DNA of 64,000 nucleotides from Megaera polyxenophila (GCF_029982035.1 NZ_CP104167.1:109483-173482), one strand, 5' to 3'. Shown: positions 51,306 through 60,611, counted from the first letter of the stretch. Numbers and translations: made by a program. Notes: generated by a model not told the origin, from the letters alone.

Positions 51306-52176
51306 TTATATTCCAATAACCAAGCATTCTCTTGCTGCAAGTACTATTTCCTTTGTTATAGTATTTACCATGTTAACTTTCATTATACGCTCAATTTGTT
51401 TCAGCAACCTATTGAGCAATCTGAAATTATGCCTTGTAGCTTGCATAATAGCAGCTATAGTCTCATGGTCTGTAAAATCTTTTGGGTCAATATTAATACC
51501 AAATTTCGTAAGATAATTGCTCATAATAAATAACATTTCGTCTTTAGATAGCGGCTTAAATTCATGTACAAAGCCCACTCTAGAGTATAATTGGGCATAT
51601 CTGGATAGTTTCTTTTCCATACCCGGCATTCCTATCAAGATTAACCCGCAGTCTTTCTGGTCATAATAATCTCTGATTTGCTCTAAAGAAGTCAATTTTA
51701 ACCTATCTGATTCATCAATAATTAATAGCTTGATAAAAGGGTTGGAAAGATGGTTAATATAGTCTTCTATTCTCTTGTGATTGTATTCACTTTCCTGATA
51801 TTCTTTTTCTTTTACTGATTGACAAAACTTAGCGTCGTATCTAACTTGCTGCACTTTATTTACGCAGGCATTTAATGAACTTAAAATCCTTGAAGGGCTA
51901 TTTGCAACTTCTGCAGTATAAAAGATTGTATCATGCTCTTTAAGTTCATAAGGTACAGGTTTAGTTGGCTGACTACGTTGATAATCCAATCTGGAATATT
52001 CTTCTATTAAACCCCATCTACTATAATATTTAGCTGATAAAGTCTTACCGACACCTGGCGGCCCATAACATAAACCAATATATTTATAACGAATGCAAGC
52101 TTCAAAATTCTCTAAAACGTTTATACTCTTTGGTAACTAAAAATTGGTCTTCACCGTCATCATCAATCGTTTTCAT
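51306..52176 (-). pseudogene. tniB: TniB-like AAA ATPase, frameshifted near N-terminus
   Basis: Starts at ATG 52176 inside the tniA end: MKTIDDDGEDQFLVTKEYKR, then a stop at about 52117. In the next frame it continues as NFEACIRYKYIGLCYGPPGV with Walker A GPPGVGKT, then the clear 227-residue part (51306-51989): IKLLIIDESDRLKLTSLEQI (Walker B), GLILIGMPGMEKKLSRYAQL, LLNRLLKQIERIM. TniB/TnsC-like ATPases select targets and activate TniA. A one-base indel near 52120-52130 breaks it. Confidence 0.8.
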
Positions 52177-53599
52177 ATAATTTTAACTTTGTAATCTTAA
52201 CAGGAGCCTCTTGTTTTACTATATTTGAGGGGCTTGATTCACCAGAGGCAGTAGGTTGGACGCCTAATAACTGATCTACTAATGATCTGCGCTTAGCAAT
52301 AACTTCTTTTAATTCTTTTTTTCTTTGGTTGCGTGCATGAATTATATCTTTTAAACTAATAACTTCTCCAGCAAGTTCTTGGCAAATAGCACGACAAAGG
52401 AATTTATTTTGATAGAAAACTCTAATCTCTGCTACATCTCTTGGATCATAGCGAATCACGATTGATTCTCCGACATATGCTGCTAATACTGGATCTAGAT
52501 AACGTAAGCTTTGAAAATAAATGCCATCCTGGTGAATTTTCCTAGGTTTTGCTACAGTTAATAACAATAAATCTAATTTCTCTAAAGATGCAGGAAGTTG
52601 TGGTAAAAAACCATTGTGACTCCATCGATCTACAGGTGATTCTTTGGTTATACTATGAGGTTTCTTATGATAATATTTAAGTAAAAAATTTTTCAGTTGA
52701 ATTTCAAATTGAGTGAGCGTTAATAAAGATTTAGTTTCTATTAGATGATTTTTAGTTATATAGCCAGGTAACCTGCAAAGTAGTTTTTGATTAACTGTAT
52801 TAAAAAACCGTTCTATCTTGCCACGTCCTCTAGGTTTTCCCACATTTGAGAAAATAAGTTGAACTTTCAAATCTGCACATACCATTTCTATATGTTTAGA
52901 CGTAAAGTCACTCCCGTGATCAACATATAATTGCTCAGGAATACCGCATATTTGCCATTCAAGTTCACTTTTACTCCATATGGCCTGTCTAAGTGCAAGA
53001 GCTGTTTGTAATGCTGAAGGAGCTTCAAAAAAAAGATAATAACCCGCTATTGCTCTGCTATAATCATCTATAATAATAGTTAACCACGGTCTTACTGGCT
53101 TACCGTCACTGTCAATTAAATATATGTCTAGTAGTGTATGATCAGCTTGCCAAATTTCATTAGGATGGTTTGCATCGCGTCTATATAATAAATCAAAAGT
53201 CTCTTCGTAAATTCTATCGCCTTCTTGCGCTAAAACTATCATGCTTTTTGGTAGGTTATTTATGATTTTGAGAACTGTATTATATTTTATACTTTGTTCA
53301 TTTAATATTTTTGCGATTTCATTAGCTTTGTCGCATATTGTAGCAATTGATAATTTAGGTTGTTTTAAAGCAAGTCCTTCTATAAAATGTAAGAGCTCTT
53401 GAGGTATATTACGATATTTCCCTTTATCAGAACGCTGTTGTTGTTTGAGCCCTTCAAGCCCTTTGATCCTATAATTTTTACACCATCTTTGTAGTGTGCG
53501 TAGTGGAATGTTATGAGCAGATGATATACTGCTAATGGATACTCCATCTTCAAAAAAAGGTTGGATAATTTTATACCTAGTATAACTATCTTTGAACAT
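52163..53599 (-). CDS. tniA: TniA/TnsB-like DDE transposase
   Basis: A 478-residue protein. An N-terminal HTH (ISSISSAHNIPLRTLQRWCK) is followed by the rve core with Asp in IWQADHTLLDIYLI, Asp in QLYVDHGSDFTSKHIEM and Glu in RGRGKIERFFNTVNQ, then a Mu-type C-terminal domain (VRYDPRDVAEIRVF-like region). It is intact. Its ATG overlaps the resolvase stop (TAATG) and its end overlaps tniB by 14 bases, a typical tni operon. It cuts and joins the transposon ends. Confidence 0.9.
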   Translation of the reverse strand: MFKDSYTRYKIIQPFFEDGVSISSISSAHNIPLRTLQRWCKNYRIKGLEGLKQQQRSDKGKYRNIPQELLHFIEGLALKQPKLSIATICDKANEIAKILNEQSIKYNTVLKIINNLPKSMIVLAQEGDRIYEETFDLLYRRDANHPNEIWQADHTLLDIYLIDSDGKPVRPWLTIIIDDYSRAIAGYYLFFEAPSALQTALALRQAIWSKSELEWQICGIPEQLYVDHGSDFTSKHIEMVCADLKVQLIFSNVGKPRGRGKIERFFNTVNQKLLCRLPGYITKNHLIETKSLLTLTQFEIQLKNFLLKYYHKKPHSITKESPVDRWSHNGFLPQLPASLEKLDLLLLTVAKPRKIHQDGIYFQSLRYLDPVLAAYVGESIVIRYDPRDVAEIRVFYQNKFLCRAICQELAGEVISLKDIIHARNQRKKELKEVIAKRRSLVDQLLGVQPTASGESSPSNIVKQEAPVKITKLKLYEND

Positions 53600-53985
53600 T
53601 ATTCAATACTTGTAGAATCTTCCTGTACCGAGCTTCGCCCCCCCGGTAAATATCGATACAGAGTAGAAGGATCAACTTTTAATCTTTTAGCGACTTCCTT
53701 AACTGTTATTTTCTTATTTCTGAGTAAAGCTTTAGCATCTCTTAAATCTTCAGCTTCTAGAGCTTGCGGTCTTCCTCCTTTTTTCCCATAGCTTTTGCTG
53801 CTTTTAGTCCTGCCATGGTTCTTTCTTTAATTAAAATACGTTCAAATTCAGCTAATGCTCCAAATATATGAAAAACTAATCTTCCACCTGAAGTTGTAGT
53901 ATCAATGTTTTCAGTAAGTGATTTAAAGCCTATTCCTTTTTTTTCTAATTCCTCAATAGTATCTATTAATTGCCTAAGTGATCTA
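53599..53985 (-). pseudogene. tniR: Resolvase of the Tni transposon, C-terminal part, split by IS630 copy 3 and frameshifted
   Basis: Reads RSLRQLIDTIEELEKKGIGF, KSLTENIDTTTSGGRLVFHI, FGALAEFERILIKERTMAGL, KAAKAMGKK, then a shift at an A6 run (about 53782-53790) to GGRPQALEAEDLRDAKALLR and the HTH KEVAKRLKVDPSTLYRYLPG. One missing A and the IS630 insertion both break it. The stop overlaps tniA's start. Confidence 0.85.
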
Positions 53986-55111
53986 TTAACCCACCAATTA
54001 AATACCCGACATAACTATTGCCAAGAAGGAAGGAATTTGTATAATGCAATAATGTCAAAAAGTGAAGATTTTAGGAAATTATCAATAAGCGCACAAGCGT
54101 CGATGAGAAAGATTGCTCTAAAACTAGTAAAAAGAGGAGAGAGTCAATCGTCGGTAGGTGAATTAATAGGAGTGAGTCGCCAGACAGTAAATGAATGGGT
54201 AAGGAGGGAAAAGAGAGGCGACAAGTACGCAATTAGTGGGAAGTTAAGAGGTAGAAAGATAGGAGAGAAAAGGCTTATAACCGAAGATCAAAGTAAAATA
54301 ATACAAGGGTACGTAAATATCTCTAGACCAGAAGATCACAATATCAAATCAGCATTATGGTCAAGAAAATCAGTTAATGCACTCATCAAAAAACATTGTG
54401 GATTTTTTCTTCCCCTAAGTACAATAGGCGAATATTTAAGAAGATGGGGGTATACTGCACAAAAGCCAAAGAAGTTAGCATATGAGCAGCAACCCAAAAG
54501 GGTTCAATTTTGGTTAGATGAAGAATATCCGTCAATAGCCAAGCAAGCAGAATATGAAAAGGCAGAAATACATTGGTGCGACGAAGTAGGGATAAAACAA
54601 GAGTGTCAGGTATTACAAAGCTATTCTAAAGGAAAAACCCCTGTTGTGATTCATAAATCGAAGAGATTTAGTATAAACATGATATCCACTGTTACAAATA
54701 ACGGTAAGCTAAGGTTTATGCTGTACGAAGAGACACTAAAAACAAATGTATTTATAGAATTTTTACGGAGGTTGGTAAAATACTCCAAGAAAAAAATCTT
54801 CTTAATCCTAGATAATCTCAAGGTTCATCATAGCAAAAAAGTACAAATATGGACTCGGAAACATAAAAAGAAAATTTCTTTATTTTTTCTGCCTCCGTAT
54901 ACTCCGCAACATAATCCGGATGAATATTTAAACAACGATTTAAAAAGAAATGTAAATAGGAAACATATACCTCTTACAAAATCTGAACTCCAAGGGAATT
55001 TAAAATCTTACCTAAGGACTCTGCAAAATAACCCAGAACATATCAAAAGATTATTTCAGGCGAAAGAAGTAAAATATGCCGCCTAAGTCGGGTATTTAAT
55101 TGGTGGGTTAA
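53986..55111 (+). mobile_element. IS630-family element copy 3, in the Tni resolvase gene
   Basis: 1126 bp, 3 bp shorter than the other copies through loss of one codon in the transposase. Same 25-bp inverted repeats and TA on each side (53984-53985, 55112-55113). The right junction reads TAGCTA, again GCTA on the other strand. Confidence 0.95.
54052..55086 (+). CDS. IS630-family DDE transposase (copy 3, one codon deleted)
   Basis: As copy 1 except that QSYSLKGKT becomes QSYSKGKT, an in-frame 3-bp loss between the first and second catalytic Asp. All three acidic catalytic residues remain, so activity is possible. The resolvase fragment upstream is in frame, so a longer fused frame starts at 53905. 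Confidence 0.9.
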   Translation: MSKSEDFRKLSISAQASMRKIALKLVKRGESQSSVGELIGVSRQTVNEWVRREKRGDKYAISGKLRGRKIGEKRLITEDQSKIIQGYVNISRPEDHNIKSALWSRKSVNALIKKHCGFFLPLSTIGEYLRRWGYTAQKPKKLAYEQQPKRVQFWLDEEYPSIAKQAEYEKAEIHWCDEVGIKQECQVLQSYSKGKTPVVIHKSKRFSINMISTVTNNGKLRFMLYEETLKTNVFIEFLRRLVKYSKKKIFLILDNLKVHHSKKVQIWTRKHKKKISLFFLPPYTPQHNPDEYLNNDLKRNVNRKHIPLTKSELQGNLKSYLRTLQNNPEHIKRLFQAKEVKYAA

Positions 55112-55346
55112 TAGCTAACCTATCAAGTTTCCATACTACTAAAGTATCATCTTCATTAGCACGCATATATTCTAATGCTGCTTTTAATTCAGGGCGATCA
55201 CGTTGCGCCCCTGAAGCTTTTTCTGTAAATATTTTTTTACATCCTGCTGCTTGTAGAGCATTTATTTGTAATTCTAAGTTTTGTTCCTGTGTTGAAACTC
55301 TGGCATATCCTATTAACATTTTCTCTATTTTTTTCTTATAACTCAT
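55112..55346 (-). pseudogene. tniR: Resolvase of the Tni transposon, N-terminal part
   Basis: MLIGYARVSTQEQNLELQIN (active Ser in ARVST), AAGCKKIFTEKASGAQRDRP, ELKAALEYMRANEDDTLVVW, KLDRLA, then the IS630 element. An ATG at 55319 gives MLIGYARVS; the frame is open from 55346. Its C-terminal half is at 53599-53985. Confidence 0.88.
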
Positions 55347-55594
55347 TAGCTACTATACATTTTAAGAGACTTTATTTCAAGAGATAGTTTTAAGATGAAA
55401 ATTGAGCAATTTAGCAAAAATTTTTCAATTTTTTTATTTACAATAGGTATCTCTTTAAAACGAGGGTTTTTAAGAGGTAATAAGATTATAGTTTTTGCCA
55501 ATAATTAATTATTATGCACTAATTTATGTTAGTGACATATATTAAGTAATATGATATAAACTCTTTATATATAAATTATAAAGAATAAAGCCAT

Positions 55595-55852
55595 ATGAAA
55601 GCTATAAGGACAAAATTAGGAAAAGGTGGAAGGGTAATAATTCCTACAGCTTTTCGTCAATATCTCCACCTAGAAACCGGAGATGACATTATATTGCATA
55701 TGGAAGATAATATATTATACCTTACTACAGCAGAGCAAGCTTTACAGAAATTACAAAAGAAGGTAAGGAATTATATAAAAACCACTGATCAAAATATTTC
55801 GCTTGTTGATGAATTAATAACTATGAGAAGAAATGAAGCTAAGTATGAATAA
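55595..55852 (+). CDS. vapB: VapB-type antitoxin (AbrB fold), Tni transposon passenger
   Basis: An 85-residue protein: IRTKLGKGGRVIIPTAFRQY, LHLETGDDIILHMEDNILYL is the AbrB/SpoVT swapped hairpin; the C-terminal helix (SLVDELITMRRNEAKYE) would bind VapC. An inverted repeat CTTTATA...TATAAAG at 55563-55583 just upstream is a likely operator. Overlaps vapC. Confidence 0.85.
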   Translation: MKAIRTKLGKGGRVIIPTAFRQYLHLETGDDIILHMEDNILYLTTAEQALQKLQKKVRNYIKTTDQNISLVDELITMRRNEAKYE

Positions 55853-56234
55853 AAGAGTTATACTGGATGCTTCTGCTTTATTAGCACTTATTCAAGAAGA
55901 AACCGGTGCAGAAATCATAAAACCATTGTTAAAATTTTCTGTTATGTCAGTTGTAAATGTCACGGAAACTCTAAGCGTATTACAGAGAACCAATATTTCT
56001 CCAGAAGAAGGACTTACTCTAATTACGGATATTGTTACAACCATTGTGCCTTTTGACTTAGAACAAGCTGAACAAGTAGCGAAGCTACATCCTCTTGTTC
56101 AACCCCAAGGTCTTTCTTTAGCTGATCGTGCTTGTATTGCTTTGGGGATGAAATTACAGATTCCAATTTATACTGCTGATAAAATATGGGGCGAACTGCA
56201 AATAGATAATGCTAATATTAAATTGATTCGTTAG
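55845..56234 (+). CDS. vapC: VapC-type PIN-domain ribonuclease toxin, Tni transposon passenger
   Basis: About 129 residues from the ATG at 55845; an ATG at 55833 is also in frame. PIN-domain acidic residues: D in VILDASALLALIQEE, E in VNVTETLSVL, D in SLADRACIALGMKLQIPIYT, and D in TADKIWGEL. VapC toxins cut tRNA or rRNA and are held by VapB. The frame is intact. It lies inside the Tni transposon near the right end, so it is a passenger that should punish loss of the element. Confidence 0.9.
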   Translation: MNKRVILDASALLALIQEETGAEIIKPLLKFSVMSVVNVTETLSVLQRTNISPEEGLTLITDIVTTIVPFDLEQAEQVAKLHPLVQPQGLSLADRACIALGMKLQIPIYTADKIWGELQIDNANIKLIR

Positions 56235-56280
56235 CTTCTCATATTTATAAAAATAGTATTATCCAAATATCCTTATGTGC

Positions 56281-56327
56281 CATTTATTTATATAAAATTT
56301 ACGCCATTTAATTATAAAACTTACATA
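56281..56327 (+). repeat. Right inverted repeat of the Tni transposon
   Basis: 47 bp, perfect inverse of 49427-49473. Two tandem related units: CATTTATTTATATAAAATTT (inner) and CCATTTAATTATAAAACTTA (outer). Confidence 0.85.
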
Positions 56328-56400
56328 TAATATTGTAGATATCCAAAAATTACCTAAAAATATTGTATACTAAATCGTAAATGGATATATAATAGACAGT

Positions 56401-57573
56401 TTAATTACATCGTTGCATGTAACGCGATTTTATATTTCTTTCTACTCTAATATATCGTTCAGCTAGAGCCTCCATAATTGGTAGGTCTAATACCAATTTC
56501 TCTCTATCTGACGGAATATCTGGATTAATAATTTTTTTATTCTCTGCAGAGGCATGCACTACAGCGCATCTTACACTTTTAAAAAGATATTCTTTAACAT
56601 CTTTAAAAGATCCTCCCTGACTTAAAAGATCCTTAATACGCCCTCCAGCCCTCGTGTTATCAGGAAGTAATCCTAAATTATCAGTAATCCATTTTTTGCA
56701 GCCTTTATTTGTCTCTTTATTGTCCTTTTCGGTAAATTGAGATTCTATTGCTTTATAAAAACTTAAGAAAGCAAATCCTGCATGAATATCTTTCAATTTT
56801 AATCCCTCTCTCCAAAAAGCTAAAGCTATATTATCCTTTTCATCATTTATAATTGGAAGAGAGGTACAATCAACATCATCTGAATTAGAGGGATTATAAT
56901 AAGTCATAGAGTATTTAACAACCTTAGCATTTCGAATAAAAGAAACTGGTGATTTTTGACTAAACTCTTGTGATTGGTCTACATCTACATATCCACCAAA
57001 ATACCAGCCCAGTATGGATATAAATCTGTATACGCCTTTCTTAACCTCTTCTTTGATAACATTGTTATCAATATCCTCGCTAAACAGTGGAACTGCAATT
57101 GATGCCTGATATTGATTTTTTTCAAGTAAAAGACCTGATCGTCGTGCTAGGTCTATAATCTTACTTTGATCTTCTGTTGTAAGATCTTGATGTGGGTTTT
57201 CCTTTAAAAGGCATTTGACCTTTTTATATAGAGTGTAATCTTCGGCACGTTGGCGAATTAGTGGCATACATACTATATTAGGATCTTTATAATTAATAAA
57301 ACAACATATATTATGACCTTCTTTATCTAAATACAAGACTAAGGAGTCTAGAGGGATTACCCCGCGATTGGGTGCTTTACTTGCTAGTATGCATTTTTTT
57401 ATCGATGTAATAGGTTGAGCTAATCCAGTTAATATATATTCTCTACCATTATACGTTATTAAGGTATCTGTATTTACCCAAGCAATAGAATGATAAAGCG
57501 GGTATATTAACCAATTCTTATGATTCGCGATTTTGCTTTGAGTATCTTCACCATGTAAATATTTAGTATCCAT
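56401..57573 (-). CDS. MauJ/HEPN-like protein
   Basis: A 390-residue protein, ATG at 57573. The C-terminal third has an R-x4-H motif (VRCAVVHASAENK) after a helical stretch (AFLSFYKAIESQFTEKDNKE), as in HEPN-type and MauJ-like proteins. The N-terminal part (YPLYHSIAWVNTDTLITYNG, GREYILTGLAQPIT) is beta-rich and unassigned. MauJ-like naming comes from the methylamine cluster, but no such genes are here. An RNase or defence role for the HEPN motif is an inference; the gene lies beside transposons and TA modules, as defence genes often do. Confidence 0.65.
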   Translation of the reverse strand: MDTKYLHGEDTQSKIANHKNWLIYPLYHSIAWVNTDTLITYNGREYILTGLAQPITSIKKCILASKAPNRGVIPLDSLVLYLDKEGHNICCFINYKDPNIVCMPLIRQRAEDYTLYKKVKCLLKENPHQDLTTEDQSKIIDLARRSGLLLEKNQYQASIAVPLFSEDIDNNVIKEEVKKGVYRFISILGWYFGGYVDVDQSQEFSQKSPVSFIRNAKVVKYSMTYYNPSNSDDVDCTSLPIINDEKDNIALAFWREGLKLKDIHAGFAFLSFYKAIESQFTEKDNKETNKGCKKWITDNLGLLPDNTRAGGRIKDLLSQGGSFKDVKEYLFKSVRCAVVHASAENKKIINPDIPSDREKLVLDLPIMEALAERYIRVERNIKSRYMQRCN

Positions 57574-57742
57574 TTTAGTACTAATTTGTTACCACTATAT
57601 AATAAACAATCTTTGCCTTTTGTCTCAAAAGGATATGCTTCTGGTATCCTCAAAAAAGCTATATGAATCCAGAATAATTTTATCTTATTTTCACTGAAGA
57701 TTTTCTAAAAAGCTACATCATTTTGAGGATTCGCAATTTTAG

Positions 57743-58333
57743 TCATTTTGAATAATCTAAACTAGCGGGAGTTATAGGAGGTTCTAAAGCTATTAACTGT
57801 TTTACCTTATAAATCGTCCCTCTAGATATTTCCAGCTCTTTTGCAATTTGGGTAGGGCGCTTACCTTCTAGTAAATGTTGCTTAATCTTATCTTGGTTAA
57901 TAGAAGGAGGCCTACCTTTGTAAATACCCTTGTTCTTAGCGGCGGCAATGCCGTCAGCCTGACGTTCGCGGCGCAAGTTAGTTTCAAACTCAGCAAAGAC
58001 ACCGAGCATATCAAAGAATGCTTTACCTGTTGCAGTTGAGGTATCAACCGGCTGTTCTATGGCATAGAGATGAGCACCTTTTGCTTTGAGTCGATCTACT
58101 ATAATTTGCAAATCTTTTAACGAGCGTGCAAGACGATCTATACGTGTTACTACTAAATACTCATTCTTGTGAATAAAGTCTAAAATATTATTTAGTTCTT
58201 TCCGGTCTGCTAGATTATTTCCGCTTTTTTGTTCTGTCCTAATAATTTCACAATTTGCTGCTTTAAGTGCGATAATTTGTGAGTCTAGATTTTGTTCTAC
58301 TGTTGATGTGCGAGCGTAACCGATTTTAGTCAT
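57743..58333 (-). CDS. Serine recombinase (resolvase), intact
   Basis: A 196-residue protein: KIGYARTSTVEQNLDSQIIA (active Ser in ARTST), YLVVTRIDRLARSLKDLQII, GKAFFDMLGVFAEFETNLRR, KNKGIYKGRPPSI and the HTH LLEGKRPTQIAKELEISRGT. All core motifs are present. Three copies of a 14-19 bp motif lie upstream (58334-58467), so this resolvase probably has its res site and operator there. Relation to the VapBC pair beyond is unknown. Confidence 0.92.
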   Translation of the reverse strand: MTKIGYARTSTVEQNLDSQIIALKAANCEIIRTEQKSGNNLADRKELNNILDFIHKNEYLVVTRIDRLARSLKDLQIIVDRLKAKGAHLYAIEQPVDTSTATGKAFFDMLGVFAEFETNLRRERQADGIAAAKNKGIYKGRPPSINQDKIKQHLLEGKRPTQIAKELEISRGTIYKVKQLIALEPPITPASLDYSK

Positions 58334-58467
58334 AAAATGTTTATTTTGGGTATGCTATTAATGATTTTTGTATATTAACTAAAATCAGACCTAAAATAAA
58401 CAATTATTTTGCATGATTTTGTTTATTAAGTAATGTATTTTTTGGGTGTACCTAAAATAAACATTTT
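58334..58467. promoter_or_regulatory. Candidate res/operator region with repeated sites
   Basis: AAAATGTTTATTTTGGGTA at 58334-58352, ACCTAAAATAAACA at 58389-58402 and TACCTAAAATAAACATTTT at 58449-58467. The first and last are inverted copies with one mismatch; the middle is a partial copy. Three spaced binding sites next to a resolvase gene suit a res region that also controls the promoter. Confidence 0.6.
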
Positions 58468-58492
58468 ATATAAAAGTTTGTAATATAATAGT

Positions 58493-58903
58493 TTATCTAA
58501 TCAACCTAATATCGGTATTTTCCAGTTTAAGCTCAGCACAAACTTTATCAGCCGTATAGATAGGAAGCCCTAGAGTGATACCAAGGGCTATGCACGCTCT
58601 ATCTCCTAGAGATAAGCCGTAGTTTTGAGTCAGTTTAGCTAGCTTGCCAGTTTTAATACTTATAGCTTCGCAGAATGGTACAATTTCTGGTACTAAGTCT
58701 GAAATGATTTCATCAATATCTTGTTCTGACACGCCACTTCTAGTAAGAACCGCAACCAATTCACTTAAATTAACCGATGAGATAGCATTACTAGCTATTA
58801 CATTTTCTATTACTTCGTAACCAGATTCTTTTTTTAACAAAGCTATAAGGGCTGATGTGTCTAGCAAAAACTTTTTGCCTTTTAGTTTAGAATTTATCTG
58901 CAT
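58493..58903 (-). CDS. vapC: VapC-type PIN-domain toxin (second VapBC)
   Basis: A 136-residue protein: FLLDTSALIALLKKESGYEV (first Asp), SSVNLSELVAVLTRSGV (Glu), GLSLGDRACIALGITLGLPI (Asp) and TADKVCAELKLENTDIRLIR. It is the same PIN family as the VapC at 55845, with a shared C-terminal end, though clearly diverged. It overlaps its VapB by 17 bases. Both VapBC pairs lie close to resolvase genes. Confidence 0.92.
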   Translation of the reverse strand: MQINSKLKGKKFLLDTSALIALLKKESGYEVIENVIASNAISSVNLSELVAVLTRSGVSEQDIDEIISDLVPEIVPFCEAISIKTGKLAKLTQNYGLSLGDRACIALGITLGLPIYTADKVCAELKLENTDIRLIR

Positions 58904-59129
58904 TTTCTTTTCTCATCAATTTTAATTCTTTTTGGAGGTCTAAGTTTCCATATTTTTCTAAAATATTCCGTGCTTTTTCTATGTTAGAATGAAAGGTAGA
59001 AACAATTAATTCTGATTCTGAGTATTTAATTGTAACTTCATCACCAACCTTAAGATGCAAGTATTTTCTAATTTTGCTAGGAATTGCTAATTTTCCATTA
59101 TTATCAATATAGCTTTTATAAGCTTTCAT
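58887..59129 (-). CDS. vapB: VapB-type antitoxin (AbrB fold)
   Basis: An 80-residue protein with SYIDNNGKLAIPSKIRKYLH, LKVGDEVTIKYSESELIVST as AbrB hairpin, and a C-terminal helix for toxin binding. A perfect palindrome lies at 59157-59179 in front of the start. Frame intact. Confidence 0.88.
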   Translation of the reverse strand: MKAYKSYIDNNGKLAIPSKIRKYLHLKVGDEVTIKYSESELIVSTFHSNIEKARNILEKYGNLDLQKELKLMRKENADKF

Positions 59130-59156
59130 GTGGTTTTACCTTTTTTGTGTCACTAT

Positions 59157-59179
59157 ATAATTTATACAATATAAATTAT
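59157..59179 (-). promoter_or_regulatory. Perfect palindrome upstream of vapB
   Basis: ATAATTTATA-CAA-TATAAATTAT, 27 bases before the vapB start; the expected VapB operator. Confidence 0.6.
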
Positions 59180-59408
59180 TTCTTATAAAGAAAAAAATAT
59201 TTAATAGTATAGGAAATTCAAAATTTGCAACCAGAAAAATCATCAATCAGCTTTTTAAAAATTCGTTTAATAAATATGTAGTTACCAGCCACAATATTAG
59301 AAATTATCAACACTTTTACAAAAATCTCTGCCAGAATCTATCTAAAAATAGGTTCAGTTTTACAAATTATGTGGCCAAGACGTGAAAGAAGTGTTCGCCA
59401 TAATGATG

Positions 59409-60538
59409 TTATCTAGGCGTTGATAATAATTCATTGGTTCTTATTAATAACAATGGCGGAGATAAACCGTAATAAACTTGCCGCAGATTCATACATTTAT
59501 TGCAATTATAGCAAAACAGAGGATCTATTTTAAAATTCAACCAAATCATTAATCTCCAACTAATGAGCTTAGTTTTCTTATGAACGATTTGATTAATTGC
59601 CTTATATACGATAGGTAATTGTACGCCCCTAGTTCTATTAGATAAAAAACCGTAATACCTAATCATTCGAAAATAACGATCTGGTATATGCATAATCAGA
59701 CTAGCTATGAACTGCATCACGGGCATAGTTATGCGATCAATTGTATTATTATAGTGATCAAGAAATTTAAACGTTACCTGCTTTCCGTCGTAATTTTCTA
59801 TTCTTGTCTCGGAAATAGGGGGCGTTTTATATACCGCCCTAAATATTCTATGTTGCGTTTATGATCATCCGATGGTTTTTGTAAATAAACATACCAACTG
59901 ATTTCGTATAAACTACTCATCCAGTTATTAAAATTCTCAGCATTTTGATATGCGGACGGCAACTTCAAATTACTTGAGATATATTGAAAGCGAAATAACT
60001 CAAGGACTCTATGTCTCCACATTTTTTTAATAGGTTCGGCAGGAAAAAATAATTTTTGCCACTTGCCTTTGCTATTTATACCGCCGCAAGTAACCGATAA
60101 ATGGATATGAACATTGCGTTTTAAATCTCTACCGAAAGTGTGTAAGGCAGTAAATATACCAACCACAAGATTTTTCTTTGTAGCTATCTCCTTAATAATT
60201 CCTGCTGCAATACCGGAAATCAATCCAAACAGATCACGATTGAGCCAAAATATCGGCCATAAAGAGTCCGGCATTGTAAATGTAATGTGCTGCCATCGTG
60301 TTTTTGGTAGAACATTGCTAGCCTTACTCACCCATTGATCCGTTTGTTTCTTACCACAACGAGAACAAAACCTACCTTTACAGCTGAATGCTACCGATTT
60401 ATTGCGGTTACAATCACGGCAGCTATAACGTTTAAATCCTAAATATTTCGTTCCACACGATATAACTTTAGTGACGTTGAAAATAATGCCGTATCTTAGC
60501 TTGCCGTATTTTTTAGCGAAATCGAGACCAATTACCAC
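59409..60538 (-). CDS. IS91-like transposase, frameshifted (copy 3)
   Basis: First frame 59798-60538 with zinc ribbon, HIHL and EYLGRY; C-terminal part at 59409-59726 in another frame. Identical to copy 2, with the same C5-run break. Confidence 0.85.
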
Positions 60539-60611
60539 GGTCTAGAAAAATATGTTTTATAGATATTCCTTTACCGACTATTTCCATAAATTACTTATAG
60601 TTAATGTTTTC

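Larger units (their letters stand above)
49427..56327. mobile_element. Tn402/Tn5053-like (Tni) transposon carrying VapBC
   Basis: 6.9 kb between 47-bp perfect inverted repeats at 49427-49473 and 56281-56327. Each repeat contains TGTAAGTTTTATAATT and then a second, related unit starting CGTAAATTTTATA, so each end has two direct 22-24 bp sites, like the transposase-binding sites of Tn7/Tn402 ends. The tips read TGT...ACA. Gene order, right to left: vapBC, resolvase, tniA, tniB, a second resolvase. Both resolvases are broken by IS630 copies; tniB is frameshifted. No clear 5-bp target duplication was found. Confidence 0.75.
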
